DNA of 64,000 nucleotides from Molossus alvarezi (Eukaryota > Chordata > Mammalia > Chiroptera > Molossidae): NCBI GenBank assembly GCA_037176705.1, contig CM073889.1:55855596-55919595 (forward strand). Reading direction: 5' to 3'. The position numbers were made by a program, and so were the translations under genes. The first letter of the stretch is position 1, and every line of letters starts with the position of its first letter. The notes beneath the pieces were generated by a model. It had not been told where the DNA came from. It did no database searches and saw only the letters and a program-made list of their open reading frames with translations. Positions 33,645 through 46,535 of this stretch are shown piece after piece.

Positions 33645-36600
33645 ATGGCAATAAAAAAGTACATATCAATTATCACCTTAAATGTGAATGATTTGAATGC
33701 TCTGATAAAAAACACACAGAGTATTTACTGGATAAGAAACCATGAATCACATATATGCTGTTTACAGAAGACACACCTCACAACAAAAGACTCAAATAGG
33801 TTGAAAGTGAAAGGATGAAAAAAAATCTTTCAAGCAAACAGAAAAAATAAAATAAAACAGCTGGGATAGCAATATGCATATCTGATAATAATAGATTTCA
33901 AACTGAAGGCCATTTTAGAGGCAAAGAACATCACTACATAATATGGAAAGGATCTATCCAACAGAAAATATAACCCTGGTAAACATATATGCAACCAATA
34001 TACGAGCAACAACATATATTAAAAATCATCTGGAGGACTTCAAAGGAGAAATCAACACCAACACAATCATAGCAGGGGACATCAACACCCTGCTGACATC
34101 ACTGGATAGATCATCTAGAAAAAAAAATTAACAAGGAAACACAGATTCTAAATGAAGCACTAGATCAGATGGATGTCATAGATATCTACAGAGAATTACA
34201 CCCCAAAACTGCAAAATTCATATTCTTCTCAAGTGCACAAGGGACATTCTCAAAGATAGACCACATGTTAGGGCACAAACTAAGTCTCTACAAGTTCAAG
34301 AAGATTGAAATCATATGAAGCATCCTCTCAGATCAAAATGGCATGCAACTAGAAATCAACTGCAACAAGAAGATGCAAAGACTTTCAAAATATGAAGACT
34401 AAATAGCATGTTATTGGACAGTGAACGAGTTACAGAGGAGATCAAGGAAGAATTTATAAACTCCCTGGAAACCAATGAAAATGAACAAACAACAAGACAA
34501 AATCCATGGGATGCAGCGAAAGCAGTTGTGAGAGGGAAGTTCATAGCGCTACAGGCCGACCACAAGAAGCAAGAAGAATTTCAAATAGACTATCTAACCT
34601 CACAACTTCAAGAACTAGAAAGCAAAAAAAGAAAAGAAAACCCCAGAGCAAGTAGAAGGAAGGAAATAGTAAAGGTCAGAATAGAAATAAATGACATAGA
34701 GACCAAAAAAACAATTCAAAGTATCAATGAAACGAAGGGCTGGTTCTTTGAAAAGATAAACAAGACTGATGGACCCTTAGCTAGACTCACCAAGAAACAA
34801 AGAGAGAGAACCCAAATACACAAAATCAGAAATAAAAGAGAAGAAATAATGACTGACACCACAGAAATTCAAAGGATTGTTAACAAATATTATGAACAAT
34901 TATACGGCAACACATTCGACAATCTAAGCGAAATGGACAAATTTCTAGAAACACACAGTCTCCCAAAACTGGACCCGGAAGAGATAGAAAACTTGAACAG
35001 ACCAATAACAACTAAGAAAATTGAAGAGGTAATGAAGACTCTCCCAGCAAACAAAAGCCCAGGCCAGAAGGCTTCACGGGGGAGTTTTACCAAACATTCA
35101 AAAAAGAACTAACACCCATTCTCCACAAACAATTTCAAAAAATTCAAGAAGGAAGACTTCCAAAGACATTCTATGAGGCCAGCACAATCCTAATTCCAAA
35201 ACCAGAAAAAGACACTACAAAGAAAGAAAATTACAGGCCAATATCCCTGATAAACATAGACGCCAAAATCCTGAACAAAATATTAGCAAATCGGATCCAG
35301 CAATACATCAAAAAAATTATTCACCATGACCAAGTAGGATTCATTCCAGGGATGCAAGGCTGGTACAATATTCGCAAATCAATAAACGTGATACACCACA
35401 TCAACAAAATGAGAATAAAAACCACATGATCATATCAATAGATGCTGAAAAAGCATTCGACAAAATCCCGCATCCATTTCTGATAAAAACGCTCAGCAAT
35501 GTGGGAATAGAGGGATCATATCACGAAAATAATAAAGGCCATATATGAAAGACCTACAGCCAACATCATATTCAATGGGCAGAAACTAAAAACATTTCCA
35601 TTAAGAACAGTAACAAGAAAGGGATGTCCACTTTCGCCACTCTTATTTAACACAGTACTGGAAGTCTTGGCCACAGCAATCAGACATGAGGAAAAAAATA
35701 AAAGGAATTGAAATTGGAAAGGAGCAAGTGAAACTGTCCTTATTTGCAGAATACATGATGTTATACACAGAAAACCCTAAAGAGTCCATCAAAAATCTAC
35801 TTGTAGCAGGATACAAAATTAACGTCAAGAAATTGACGGCATTCTTATACACCAATGATGAACTCACAGAAACAGAAACTGAAAAAACAATCCCATTTAC
35901 GATCGTGGCAAAAAAATTAAGATACCTAAAAATAAACTTAACCAAAGAAATAAAGGACCTATTTGCAGAAAACTACAGGACATTGAAAAAAGAAATAGAG
36001 AAAGATATAAAAAAGTGGAAGCACATAACCTTGTTCATGGATTGGAAGAATTAACATCATTAAAATATCCATACTACCCAAAGCAATCCATAGCCTCAGT
36101 GCAATCCCCATCAAAATACCAACGACATATTTCACAGAACTAGAAAAAATACTTCAAAAGTTCATATGGAACGAAAAAAGTCTCCGAATACCCACAGCAA
36201 TCTTGAAAAAGAAGGACAAAGTAGGTGGGATCACAATACCAGATATCATGTTATACTACAAAGCGACTGTAATCAAAACAGACTGGTACTGGCACAAGAA
36301 CAGGCATATAGACCAGTGGAACAGAACTGAAAACCCAGAAATAGACCCAAGGCAATATGCTCAATTAATATTTGACAAAGGTGGCAAGAGCATACAGTGG
36401 AGTAAAGACAGCCTCTTTAACAAATGGTGTTGGGAAAATTGGACAGCTACATACAAAAAAAAATAAAACTACACCATCAACTTACACCATACACAAGAAT
36501 AAACTCAAAATGGATAAAAGACTTCAATGAGACCCATGAATCCATAAAAATTATAGAAGAAAATGTAGGCAACAAAATTTCGGACATCATACGGAGCAGA

Positions 36601-37455
36601 ATTTTCACTGATACATCACCTAAGGCAACAGAAACAAAGGAAAAAATGAACACATGGGACTACATCAAACTCAAAAGCTTCTGCACATCAAAAGAAACAA
36701 TTATCAAAATGGAAAGGCAACCCACTGTATGGGAGAAAATCATTTCCCATATGATATATCAGATAAGGGGTTAATTTCCAATATATATAGAGTGCTCATA
36801 CAACTCAACAAAAGGAAGACAAAGAACCCAATTGAAAAATGGGCAGAGGAACTGAATAGACATCTCTCCAAATAGGACATACAAATGGCCAAGAGACATA
36901 TGAAGAAATGCACAACATCACTAATCATCAGAGAGATGCAAATTAAAACAACAATGAGGTATCACCTCACACCTGTCAGAATGGCCGCCATCAACAAATC
37001 ACCAAACAACAAGTGTTGGCGAGAGTGTGGAGAAAAGGGATACACTAATACACTGCTGGTGGGAATGCAGACTGGTGCAGCCACTATGGAAAACAATATG
37101 GTGTTACCTCAAAAAATTAAAAATGGAACTTCCATTTGACCCAGTGATCCCACTTCTAGGAATATACCTTAAGAAGCCTGAAACACCAATCAGGAAGAAT
37201 ATATGTACCCCCATGTTCATAGCAGCACTATTTACAGTAGCTAAGATCTGGAAACAGCCCAAGTGTCCATCAGTAGACGAATGGATAAAAAAGCAGTGGT
37301 ACATATACACAATGGAGTAATATGCAGCTGTAAGAAAGAAAGATGTCTTATCTTTTGAGACGACCTGGAGGGACCTGGAAAGTATTATCCTAAGTGAAAT
37401 AAGCCAAGCAGAGAAAGACAAATACCGCATGATCTCACTTATATACGGAATATAA
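33645..37455 (+). pseudogene. L1-D ORF2, broken, catalytic motif altered
   Basis: Begins with ATG at 33645 in the normal overlap with the ORF1 end. Endonuclease pieces include IIAGDINTLLTSLDRSS (about 34060-34120, with the usual DFN as DIN). The reverse transcriptase core reads LSLFAEYMMLY near 35745 in place of FADD, removing an essential aspartate pair. The C-terminal part is open in pieces (36424-37320) with [12 protein letters not shown] in a shifted frame over the CCHC motif. Multiple frameshifts elsewhere. Confidence 0.9.
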
Positions 37456-37616
37456 TGAACGTAACAGTCTGAGGAATACGGTAGACCCAGTGACGTGGAA
37501 GTAGGGCGCAGACTGATATCCCTCAGAAGAGGAGCTCGGGGGGTGGGAGGAGATGAACCACAGAACTTATATGCATGTGTGCATGACCAATGGACATGGA
37601 CAACAGAGCCAGGGAT

Positions 37617-37649
37617 GGGGCCGGGGTGGGGTGGGGTGGGGAGGGGGGG
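37617..37649 (+). other. G-quadruplex-capable tract in L1-D 3' UTR
   Basis: Five or more runs of four or more G separated by one or two bases. The same tract is seen in weaker form at 66-92 and in the other L1 3' UTRs here. A known feature of mammalian L1 3' UTRs. Confidence 0.8.
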
Positions 37650-37659
37650 TGCCTATGTA

Positions 37660-37877
37660 GTAAAAAGGGAGAAACATCTGTAACAAAAAAATAAATAAAT
37701 AAATTTTTTTTAAAAAAACTGTCATTTTTAGATATGGTGACGCTGAGGTACAGAGAGGTTAAATGACTGTAAAAAGGGAGAAACATCTGTAACAAAAAAA
37801 TAAATAAATAAATTTTTTTTAAAAAAACTGTCATTTTTAGATATGGTGACGCTGAGGTACAGAGAGGTTAAATGACT
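37660..37877. repeat. Exact 109-bp tandem duplication over the L1-D 3' junction
   Basis: 37660-37768 and 37769-37877 are identical base for base. Each copy holds the last part of the L1 3' UTR, its A/T-rich tail and about 50 bp of flanking MIR. The duplication must therefore post-date the L1 insertion, or be an assembly artefact. Confidence 0.95.
37730..37877 (-). mobile_element. MIR 3' half, right part, duplicated
   Basis: CATTTTTAGATATGGTGACGC and GAGGTACAGAGAGGTTAAATG match the antisense MIR motif (TTTTACAGATGAGG, CACAGAGAGGTTAAG). It occurs twice because of the 109-bp duplication, the first copy ending at 37768. Confidence 0.65.
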
Positions 37878-39785
37878 GTTAAAACATCGTATGTGAAATA
37901 AATGGCCAAAGCAAGGAGCCCAGAGTTCTTCTCTTTGGTCTTCAAAACCTTGTTCCAGAGCTCTGTCTTTCCCACTATACAGGACATCCCAAGGATGACT
38001 TCCACTACCCTTCACCAGGGACAACAACTACTCTGGGTCATATGTCCTCACTGGTCTTACAAAACAGAAGAACAAAAGATAGAGTCCAGTGCCACCGATC
38101 TACCAGGATAGGGAGGGGAAGACAAACCTTTGTGATAGCTCTGCTCTGTGTCCTTTTGCATCTATTTCAGTGTTACCTACACATGATTGATTCATTTGTC
38201 TCTCACCCTCTTCACAGGCTTGTCAAATCTAATCACCACCTAACCTATTCCTTTCTCAGGTTTGTTATTGTTGTTTAAACAATTTACATTCTTAAATACA
38301 TTTATTGAAAAACAGTTTTCTATTACTCCCTGCATAGAAAATCAGTATTACTGGCTACAAATAAAAAGTATAGTAGAAGCCCACCGACCACCAGCCACTT
38401 CAAGGACATGGTTGTAAAACTCATGCCTGAAGCCTGGTACACTGCCCACACTGGACAGGCGGCTTCAGGCTCGTAGGCCACACTCGAGAGTCTAGTACAT
38501 CTAGCACTTTGTCTTCACCATTTGACTTTTAAGCTGAACAAGAAGAGACATGCCATAAACTTGGTAATGCAAATTATAAGCGTTACTTTAACCTTGTATC
38601 ATGAAACACTGTGAAAATATCTATTTCTATAAAAATTATGTTAAATTCTCTAGAAAGATGTGATAAAGGCAAATCTCTTTAAAAACTGGTGTTAAATTAG
38701 GTGTGGATAAGAAAAGCATGAAAGACTTCAGAGAACGTTGTAAAAATGTAGAAAAAAAACTCAGTTACAGTGAGCTCATACTGGAATAAAGGATGGACTG
38801 CTCAGAACATTTCAAGCGAGTGACCAATGGAACAAAGTCACAGAGTTCCGGTGGCAAGTACCAAAGCAAAGAGAACCTATCTGCTGCTCAAAAGTTCACA
38901 GCAGAATTCAAGTCATTTATGGAGGCTTTCTCCAGGAAGTCCACCTGGAGAACACCGCTAAAACACTATTCTCACTTATAAGATGCTATCTAGAGTAAAC
39001 AATAGGAGGAAAAAACCAAGCTGCACATGGATAGAAAAAAGCCAAAATTATGACAGCAGCTGCCTAAGAAGTTACAACTGGAACTCACAAACTTTTTAGC
39101 AAAACAACCCAAGAGCTTTTAAAAACACAAATTTGATCATGAAGAAAATACAGAATATAGCTTACTTTACTGAATTCAGACCAAATGAGTTAATGATAAC
39201 ATATAGTTATGAGTTCTATAACTATTTGTATAAAATTGGTATTATAGATGATGCAAAAATCATTACATGCCTCAACAAAACAGCAGGAAAAGGAGATAGG
39301 CTTGATTCCAGAATGCAAAACTGCTTACAAAGCCAAGATGCCCCAGTTGACCCTGGTCCCACTGCCAACATGTAGAAGGGGAGGCACAAGGCTGAGAACA
39401 TAGCACCCTATAAAAATTATATTTTGATATTATTAAGTAAATATGCATGTATATTTTTTAAGTTAAAATATTATGTTCAAGGTATGAATGTGTGGGTTTT
39501 TATGATTCTCTGCTGTAAGGTACTTTTAATTAACAAATCCCAGTGACCTCCAACCAACCTAATACTGTAGCTAATAAAAAATAAACACAAAGAATACAAA
39601 AGAAGGTTCTTAACTTCTAGCTAGATAATATTATTCCCTGCTGAAGGCTCTGAGACTGATTAAAAAGTCAGAGAAAAGCTGAAGACACAATAGCTCAAGT
39701 TAAGACATTTTTCTGAACATAACAAGAGATTTAAGGATAACTAGAAAAGAATTAATTAATTTCCTCAAACAACTCCATGCATTAT
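37878..39785. other. Intron, no recognised feature
   Basis: About 1.9 kb without repeats I recognise and without a convincing exon on either strand. It is AT-rich from about 38270 onwards. Confidence 0.5.
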
Positions 39786-40420
39786 TTTTTCAAAATTTTT
39801 ATAGTGGCAAAATACATGTAACAATATTTACCATCTTAACCACATTTAAGTATACAGTTCAATTATTAAATACATTTAAACTGTGTGCAGCCATCACCAC
39901 CATCCATCTCCATAGCTCTTTTCATCTTTTAAAACTGAAATTTCATACCTGTTAAATAACTCCCCATTTTCCCACCCCTCAGTTCCTAGCAATCACAACT
40001 CTGCTTTCTCCATCATTTTCACTATTCTAAATATCTCATGTAAGTAGAATCACACAGTATTTGTTTTCTTAGGACTATCTTACTTTACTCAGCTAAATGT
40101 CTTCCAGGTTCATGCATGTTGTAGCATGTGTCAGAATTTCCTTCACTTTTAAGACTAACTAACACCACATTTTACTTATTCATAGATCAATGGACACCTG
40201 TACTACTTCCACTTCTTGGCTACTGTGAATAATGCTGCTATAAACATAGGTGTAAACATATCTCTTCAGGATCCTGCTTTCAATTCTTTTGGGAAAATAA
40301 CTACAAGTGAAATTGCTGCATGGTAATTCTATTTTTAATTTTTGGAAGATCCTCCCTACTGTTATCTATGGTGGCTGCATCACTTTAAATTCCCAATTCT
40401 TTCTTCTGCCTACTCAATAC
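39786..40420 (-). mobile_element. Ancient L1 3' end, antisense
   Basis: Antisense of the old L1 3' region: GTGGCAAAATACATGTAAC near the tail, GTGAATAATGCTGCTATAAAC and CAATGGACACCTGTAC corresponding to the ORF2 C-terminus, then GGTGGCTGCATCAC. 5'-truncated and strongly diverged, hence a mammal-wide L1M-type copy. Confidence 0.8.
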
Positions 40421-40601
40421 TGCCTTTGAATGCCTCCAGTAAGATTTTATTTCAGTGAGTATACATTTCAGCTCCAGCGTTTATTTTTATTTTTTACATT
40501 TTCTCTTTCTTTATTGACATTTCTACTTTGTACATACATTGTATTCTTGACTTTTGAACATTTCCCTTTAGTTCTTGGAATGTCTTTAAGAGGGTTGTTT
40601 A

Positions 40602-40847
40602 GCCCTGGTCGGTTTGGTTCAGCGGTTAAAGTGTCAGCCTGCGGTCCTGAGAGACCCGGGTTCGGTCCCCACTAAGGGCACGTACCTCGGTTGCAGTTTG
40701 TCCCCGGCCCTGGTCGGTTGTGCGGGTGGCAGCCACTCGATGTGTTCCTTTCACATCGATGTTTCTCTCTCTCTCTCTGTTCCTCTCTCTCCCTCCCACT
40801 GTACCTGAACAAAAAATGGAAAAATGTCCTCGGGTGAGGATAAAAAA
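40602..40847 (+). mobile_element. Ves SINE
   Basis: Head GCCCTGGTCGGTTTGGTTC, CT-rich middle, 3' hairpin TCCTCGGGTGAGGA and A tail. Perfect 14-bp target duplications AAGAGGGTTGTTTA at 40588-40601 and 40848-40861, so this copy is comparatively young. Confidence 0.97.
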
Positions 40848-41818
40848 AAGAGGGTTGTTTAAAGTATTTGTCTAGTATATCTGCCATCAGGTATTTTTCA
40901 AAGACAGTTTCTATTCATTAATCTTTTACATTGATTGGACCATATTTTCCTGCTTCTTCATATATGTTTTTTGTTTTGTTTTTGTTAAAAATTAAACAAC
41001 TCAAAGCCCGAGCAAAATGGCGACGGATTAAATGGAAGCTACCCAGACCATCTCCCAGGAACGAACTGGAATTACAACAAAAATACAGACAAATCGTCAG
41101 GAAAAAACAGAAAAGCACCTTGGAGGAGCACATAACCAGGGAAACTGACTCAATCCTGGTAGGCTTGCGGAGACTCGAGAGGGGAGACTGGGAGGCCACG
41201 GTGGAAGCGGCCTTAGCTGTGAGCAGCACCCTGAGGTTAAACTCCCAAGCGGCTCCATAGCACAGAACCAAGACAGAGGCTAAAATAGTCACAGCCACTT
41301 ACCTTGGCCTCCAGCAGACGGAGGAGAAACTGGACTGAAACTGTGTGGGGATACTTCGAATTTTGGAGGGCACTCAAAGCTTTTACTGAGTTGCAGTCAC
41401 ATAGGACTGTGGTTATCTTACTCTTTCCCAGGGCTCTAGAGAGAGGCAGTGGCCCCTCACTCAGGAATTAAACCCCACCCGGTGGCCAATGAAATGCAAA
41501 TTGAGGCCCCTTAACAACCAGCATCTGCCCCACCCTCGGGAAATCCCCTTACGCTGAGCACCTGAGGGAGTTTTTCATACAACTGAGAAGCCAAGGCTCT
41601 TCAGGTAACCACTACTGAGGGCCTCCAGGCAAAATCTACAGAATAACTATACCATTCCTGGGCTAACAACTCTAACCAGGAAAGTAAGACTTGACAATGG
41701 TATTTAACCTGGGTCCTCCCTGGCTCATCCAAACCCAGGAGAGGGAGCCACAAACAGCAGAACACCAACACCCACAGGGGATATTTGGAAGGCTCGAAAA
41801 CACACTGTGATAGCCAAA

Positions 41819-42745
41819 ATGGTGAAAGACAGAAACAAAAATCAAATTAAAGAACAAGAGACCTCTACCAAAGATGAGATAAATGAGGTACAGTGAAGAA
41901 AGTAAACAGAAATAGAATTCAGAGCCATGATCTTGAGGAAGCTCAAAAGCATGTGTAAGGACATGAGCACCATGAGTAAAGCCATACAAATGATGAAAAT
42001 CAACCAGTTGAAAAGTAAAAACGAACAAGAAGAAATGAAGAATGACATATCAGAAATAAAAACACATTGGAAGGTCTAAATAGCACAATAGAGGAAGCTG
42101 AGAAACGGCTCAGTGACTTAGAAGATAGGGTAGAAAAAAATCAACAAATCAGAAAACCAAAAGAAAAAAATATTAAAAAACAGGAAGACAGCTTAAGAGA
42201 ACTGTGGGACAATTGAAAACATAGTAACATTTGCGTCACAAGAGTCCCCAAGAAGAAGAAAATGAGCAAGGGTTAGAGAATATATTTAAAGAAATAGTGA
42301 CAGAAAACTTCCCTAATTTGGTGAAGGAAGAAGGCATTCAAGTTCAAGGAGCACAGAGAGCCCCAAGTAAGAAGAACCCAAACAGGCCCATACCAAGACA
42401 CATAGTAATTAAAATGCCAAAACTACAGACAATGAGAGAATCCAAAAGGTAGCAAGAGGTGAGCAACAGGATACCTACAAAGGAAACCCCATAAGGCTCT
42501 CAGCTGACTTCTCAACAGAAACACTACAGGCCAGACAGAAATGGCATGAGGTAATCAAGGTCATGAAAAACAAGGATCTGAATCCAAGACTACTCTACCC
42601 AGCAAGGCTATCATTCAAAATACAAGGTCAAATAATGAACTTCCCAGACAAAAAAAAGGCTAAGGGAAAACATTAGCACCAAACCAACACTGCAAAAAAA
42701 AAAAAAAAAAAAAAAAATGTTAAAAGGACTGCTGTAATTAACAGG
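41819..42745 (+). pseudogene. L1-E ORF1, broken, with a long A expansion
   Basis: Starts MVKDRNKNQIKEQETSTKDE and meets a stop after about 26 codons. Later parts are readable: coiled coil to about 42140, RRM with EEENEQGLENIFKEIVTENF (42240-42310) and C-terminal domain. Near the end, a pure A run at about 42694-42717 replaces the family CAAGAAATG stretch, adding about 20 bases and shifting the frame. Confidence 0.88.
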
Positions 42746-42782
42746 AGAAATAGAAAGAAAAATAGAACCACACTAAACAAAA

Positions 42783-45700
42783 ATGGGAATAAGTAAGTAT
42801 ATATCAATAATCACCTTAAATGTAAATGGATTGAACGCTACGATAAAAAGACACTAAGTAACTGATTGGATGACAAAACATGACTCATCTATATGATGTT
42901 TACAAGAACCCCACCTCGCAACAAAGGACTCACATAGGTTGAAAGTGAAGGGATGGAAAAAAATCTTCTAAGCAAAAACAAAAGAAAAAAAGCTGGGGTA
43001 GCAATACTCATATCTGATAAAATAGATTTCAAAATGAAGACCATAACTAAAGACAAAGAAGGCCACTATATAACATTGAAAGAATCTATCCAACAGGAAG
43101 ATATAACATATATGTTCCCAATATAGGAGCACCAAAATATGTTAAAATTCTTCTGAAAGACTTCAAAGGAGAAATCGATAGCAATACAATCATACCAGGG
43201 AACTTCAATACTGCTGATATCACTGGATAGATCTTCTAGACAAAAAATTAGCAAGGAAACACAGACTCTATATGAAGCACTAGACCAAATGGATTTAATA
43301 GATATCTACAGAGAATTATACCCCAAAAGTACAGAATTCACATTCTTCTCAAGTGCACATGGGACATTATCAAACACAGGCCGTACGTTAGGACACAGAC
43401 TGTTTCTACAAGTTCAAGAAGATTGAAATCATATCAAGCATCTTCTCAGATCACAATGGCATGAAACAAGAAATCAATTGCAACAAAAACATGCAAAGAC
43501 ATTTGAACACATGGAAGCTAAATAGCATGATATCAAACAACGAATGAGTTACCGATCAAGGAAGAAATTAAAAACGTTCTGGAAACCAACACAAAATCAA
43601 TGGGATGCAGTGAAAGCAGTTCTGAGAGGGAAGTTTATAGCACTACAGGCCTACCTCAAGAAACAAGAAAATCTCTTATAGACTATCTAACCTCACAACT
43701 TCAAGAACTAGAAAGCAAAAAAAGAAAAGAAAACCCCAGAGCAAGTAGAAGGAAGGAAATACTAAAGACCAGAGCAGAAATAAATGACATAGAGTTCAAA
43801 AAAAATAATTTAAAGGATCAATGAAACAAAGAGCTGGTTTTCGAAAAGATAAAGAAGATTGATGGACCCTTAGCTAGACTCACCAAGAAACAAAGAGAGA
43901 ACACAAATACACAAAATCAGAAATGAAAGAGGAGAAGTAACAACTGACACCACAGAAATACAAAAGATATTTAACAACTACTATGAACAACATGGCAACA
44001 AATTTGACAATCTAAGCCAAATGGACAAATTTCTAGAAACACATAGTCTCCCAAAACTGAACCAGGAAGACATAGAAAATTTGAACAGACCAATAACAAC
44101 TAAGAAAACTGAAGATGTAATCAAGACACTCCCTGCAAACAAAAGGCTAGGCCCGAATGGCTTCACAGGGGAATGTTACCGAACATTTAAAGAAGAACAC
44201 ACACCCATTCTGCTCAAACTATTTCAAAAAATTCATGAAGAAGGTAGACTTCCAAAGACGTTTTATGAAGCCAGCATAATTCTAATTCCAAAACCAGAAA
44301 AAGACATTACAAAGAAAGAAAACTAAATACCAATATCCCTGATGAACATAGTCGCCAAAATCCCGAACAAAATACTACCAAATCAAATCCAGTAATACAT
44401 CAAAAAAAAGTGGGATTCATCCCAGGGATTAAAGGCTGGTACAATATTCGCAAATCAATAAATGTGATACACCACATAAATAAAATGAAGAATAAAACCA
44501 CATGATCATATCAATAGATGCCAAAAAACCTTCGACAAAATCCAGCATCCATTTCTGATCAAACCACTCAGCGATGTGAAAATAGAGGAATCATATCTCG
44601 ACATAATAAAGGCCATATATGAAAGACCTACAGCCAACATCATACTCAATGGGCAAAAACTTAAAGCATTTCTCTTAAGAACAGGAACAAGACAAGGATG
44701 CCCACTTTTGCCACTCTTATTTATTATAGTACTGAAAGTCTTAGCCACAGCAATCAGACAGGAAGAAAAAATAAAAGGGATCCAAATTGGAAAAAAAGGA
44801 AGTGAAACTGTCAGTATTCGTAGATGACATGATACTATACATAGAAAACCCTAAAGACTCCATCAAAAATTTACTAGACTTAATAAATGAATTCAGCAAA
44901 GTAGCAGGATACAAAATTAACGTCGAGAAATCAATGGCATTCTTATACATCAATGATGAACTCACAGAAACAGAAACTAAGAAAACAATCCCATTTACCA
45001 TTAGAGCAAAAATATTAAGATATTTAGGAATAAACTTAACCAAAGAAATAAAGGACCTATTTGCAGAAAACTACAGGTCATTGAAAAAAGAAATAGAGGA
45101 AGATATAAAAAAGTGGAAGCACATACCTTGTTCATGGATTGGAAGAATTAACATCATTAAAATATCCATACTACCCAAAGCAATCCATAGCCTCAATGCA
45201 ATCCCCATCAAAATACCAACGACATACTTCACAGAACTAGAACAAATACTTCAAAAGTTCATAACCAAAAAAGACCTCGAATAGTCACAACAATCTTGAA
45301 AAACACAAAGTAGGAGGGATGACATTACCAGATTTCAGGTTATACTACAAAGCACTGTAATCAAAAGAGCCTGGCACTGACACAAGAAAAGGAATATAGA
45401 CCAGTGGAACATTACAGATAACTCAGAAATGGACCCAAGGTAATATGCTCAATTGATATTTGAAAAAGGGGACAAGAGCATAAAGTGGAGTAACGACAAC
45501 CCCTTTAATAAATGGTGTTGGGAAAATTGGACAGCGACATGCAAAAAAATAAAACTAGACCATCAACTTACACCATACACAAGAATAAACTCAAAATGAA
45601 TAAAAGACTTCAATGAGACCCATGAATCCATAAAAATTATAGAAGAAAATGTAGGCAACAAAATTTCAGACATCATACACAGCAGAATTTTCACTGAAAC

Positions 45701-46535
45701 ATCACCTACAGCAACAGAAACAAAGGGAAAAATGAACACATGGGACTACATCAAACTCTAAAGCTTCTGCACAGCAAAAGATACAATCATCAAAATGGAA
45801 AGGCAACCCATTGTATGGGAGAGCATAATTGCCAATGATATATCTGATAATGGGTTAATTTCCAATATATAGAGAGGGCTCATACAACTCAATAAAAGGA
45901 AGACAAAGAACCCAATTAAAAAATGGGCAGAGGAACTAAATAGACACCTCTCCAAACAGGATATACAAATGGCTAAGAGACATATGAAGAAATGCTCAAC
46001 ATCACTAATCATCAGAGAGATGCAAATTAAAACAACAATGAGGTATCACCTCACACCTGTCAGAATGGCCGCCATCAACAAATCATCAAACAAGTGTTGG
46101 CGAGTGTGTGGGGAAAAGGGGACTCTAGTACACGACTGGTGGGAATACAAACTGGTTCAGCCACTATGGAAAACAATATGGTGTTACCTCAAAATATTAA
46201 AAATGGAACTTCCATTTGACCCAGTGATCCCACTTCTAGGAATATACCCTAAGAACCCTGAAACACCAATCAAAAAGAATACATGTACCCCCATGTTCGT
46301 AGCAGCAGTATTTACAATAGCTAAGATCTGGAAACTGCCCAAATGTCCATCAGTAGACAAATGGATAAAAAAGCAGTGGAGTACACAATGGAGTACTATG
46401 CAGCTGTAAGAAAGAAAGAAAGATCTCTTATCCTTTGAGATGACACGGAGGGACCTGGAAAGTGTCATCCTAAGCAAAACAAGCCAAACAGAGAAAGACA
46501 AGTATCATATGATCTCACTTATTTGTACAATATAA
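42783..46535 (+). pseudogene. L1-E ORF2, broken
   Basis: ATG at 42783, then frame loss within 40 codons. The endonuclease motif reads IPGNFNT in place of AGDFNT (about 43190). The reverse transcriptase shows [18 protein letters not shown] at about 44805-44860 with both aspartates kept. [20 protein letters not shown] and the C-terminal [18 protein letters not shown] follow, the last having lost the HxxxxC end. Stretches are open for 100-165 codons between indels, so it is younger than L1-C but inactive. Confidence 0.9.

Larger units (their letters stand above)
32163..33654 (+). pseudogene. L1-D ORF1, interrupted by two Ves SINEs
   Basis: Opens with KQRNKSQMKEQENSIEDEIN and runs through a coiled coil containing the MSKDISTMSKDIETL repeat, then is interrupted at 32400 within the EELKNTL motif. 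It resumes at 32945 (LEGLTKRVEEAKDQIGELED), suffers a stop near 33054 and further indels to about 33175, then is open through TENFPNLVKEEEIHVQEARR and the C-terminal domain to 33654. Functional loss is certain. Confidence 0.9.
30671..37714 (+). mobile_element. L1-D, full-length LINE-1 with 5' tandem units
   Basis: Plus-strand (antisense to EEFSEC), about 7.0 kb including two SINEs. Order: a unique 5' leader (30671-30827), tandem units (30828-31380), 5' UTR, ORF1 split by a SINE doublet, ORF2, and a 3' UTR with tail TAACAAAAAAATAAATAAAT. It landed in the A tail of the older L1: A runs remain on both sides, so the target duplication is only A-rich. Both frames are broken. Confidence 0.9.
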
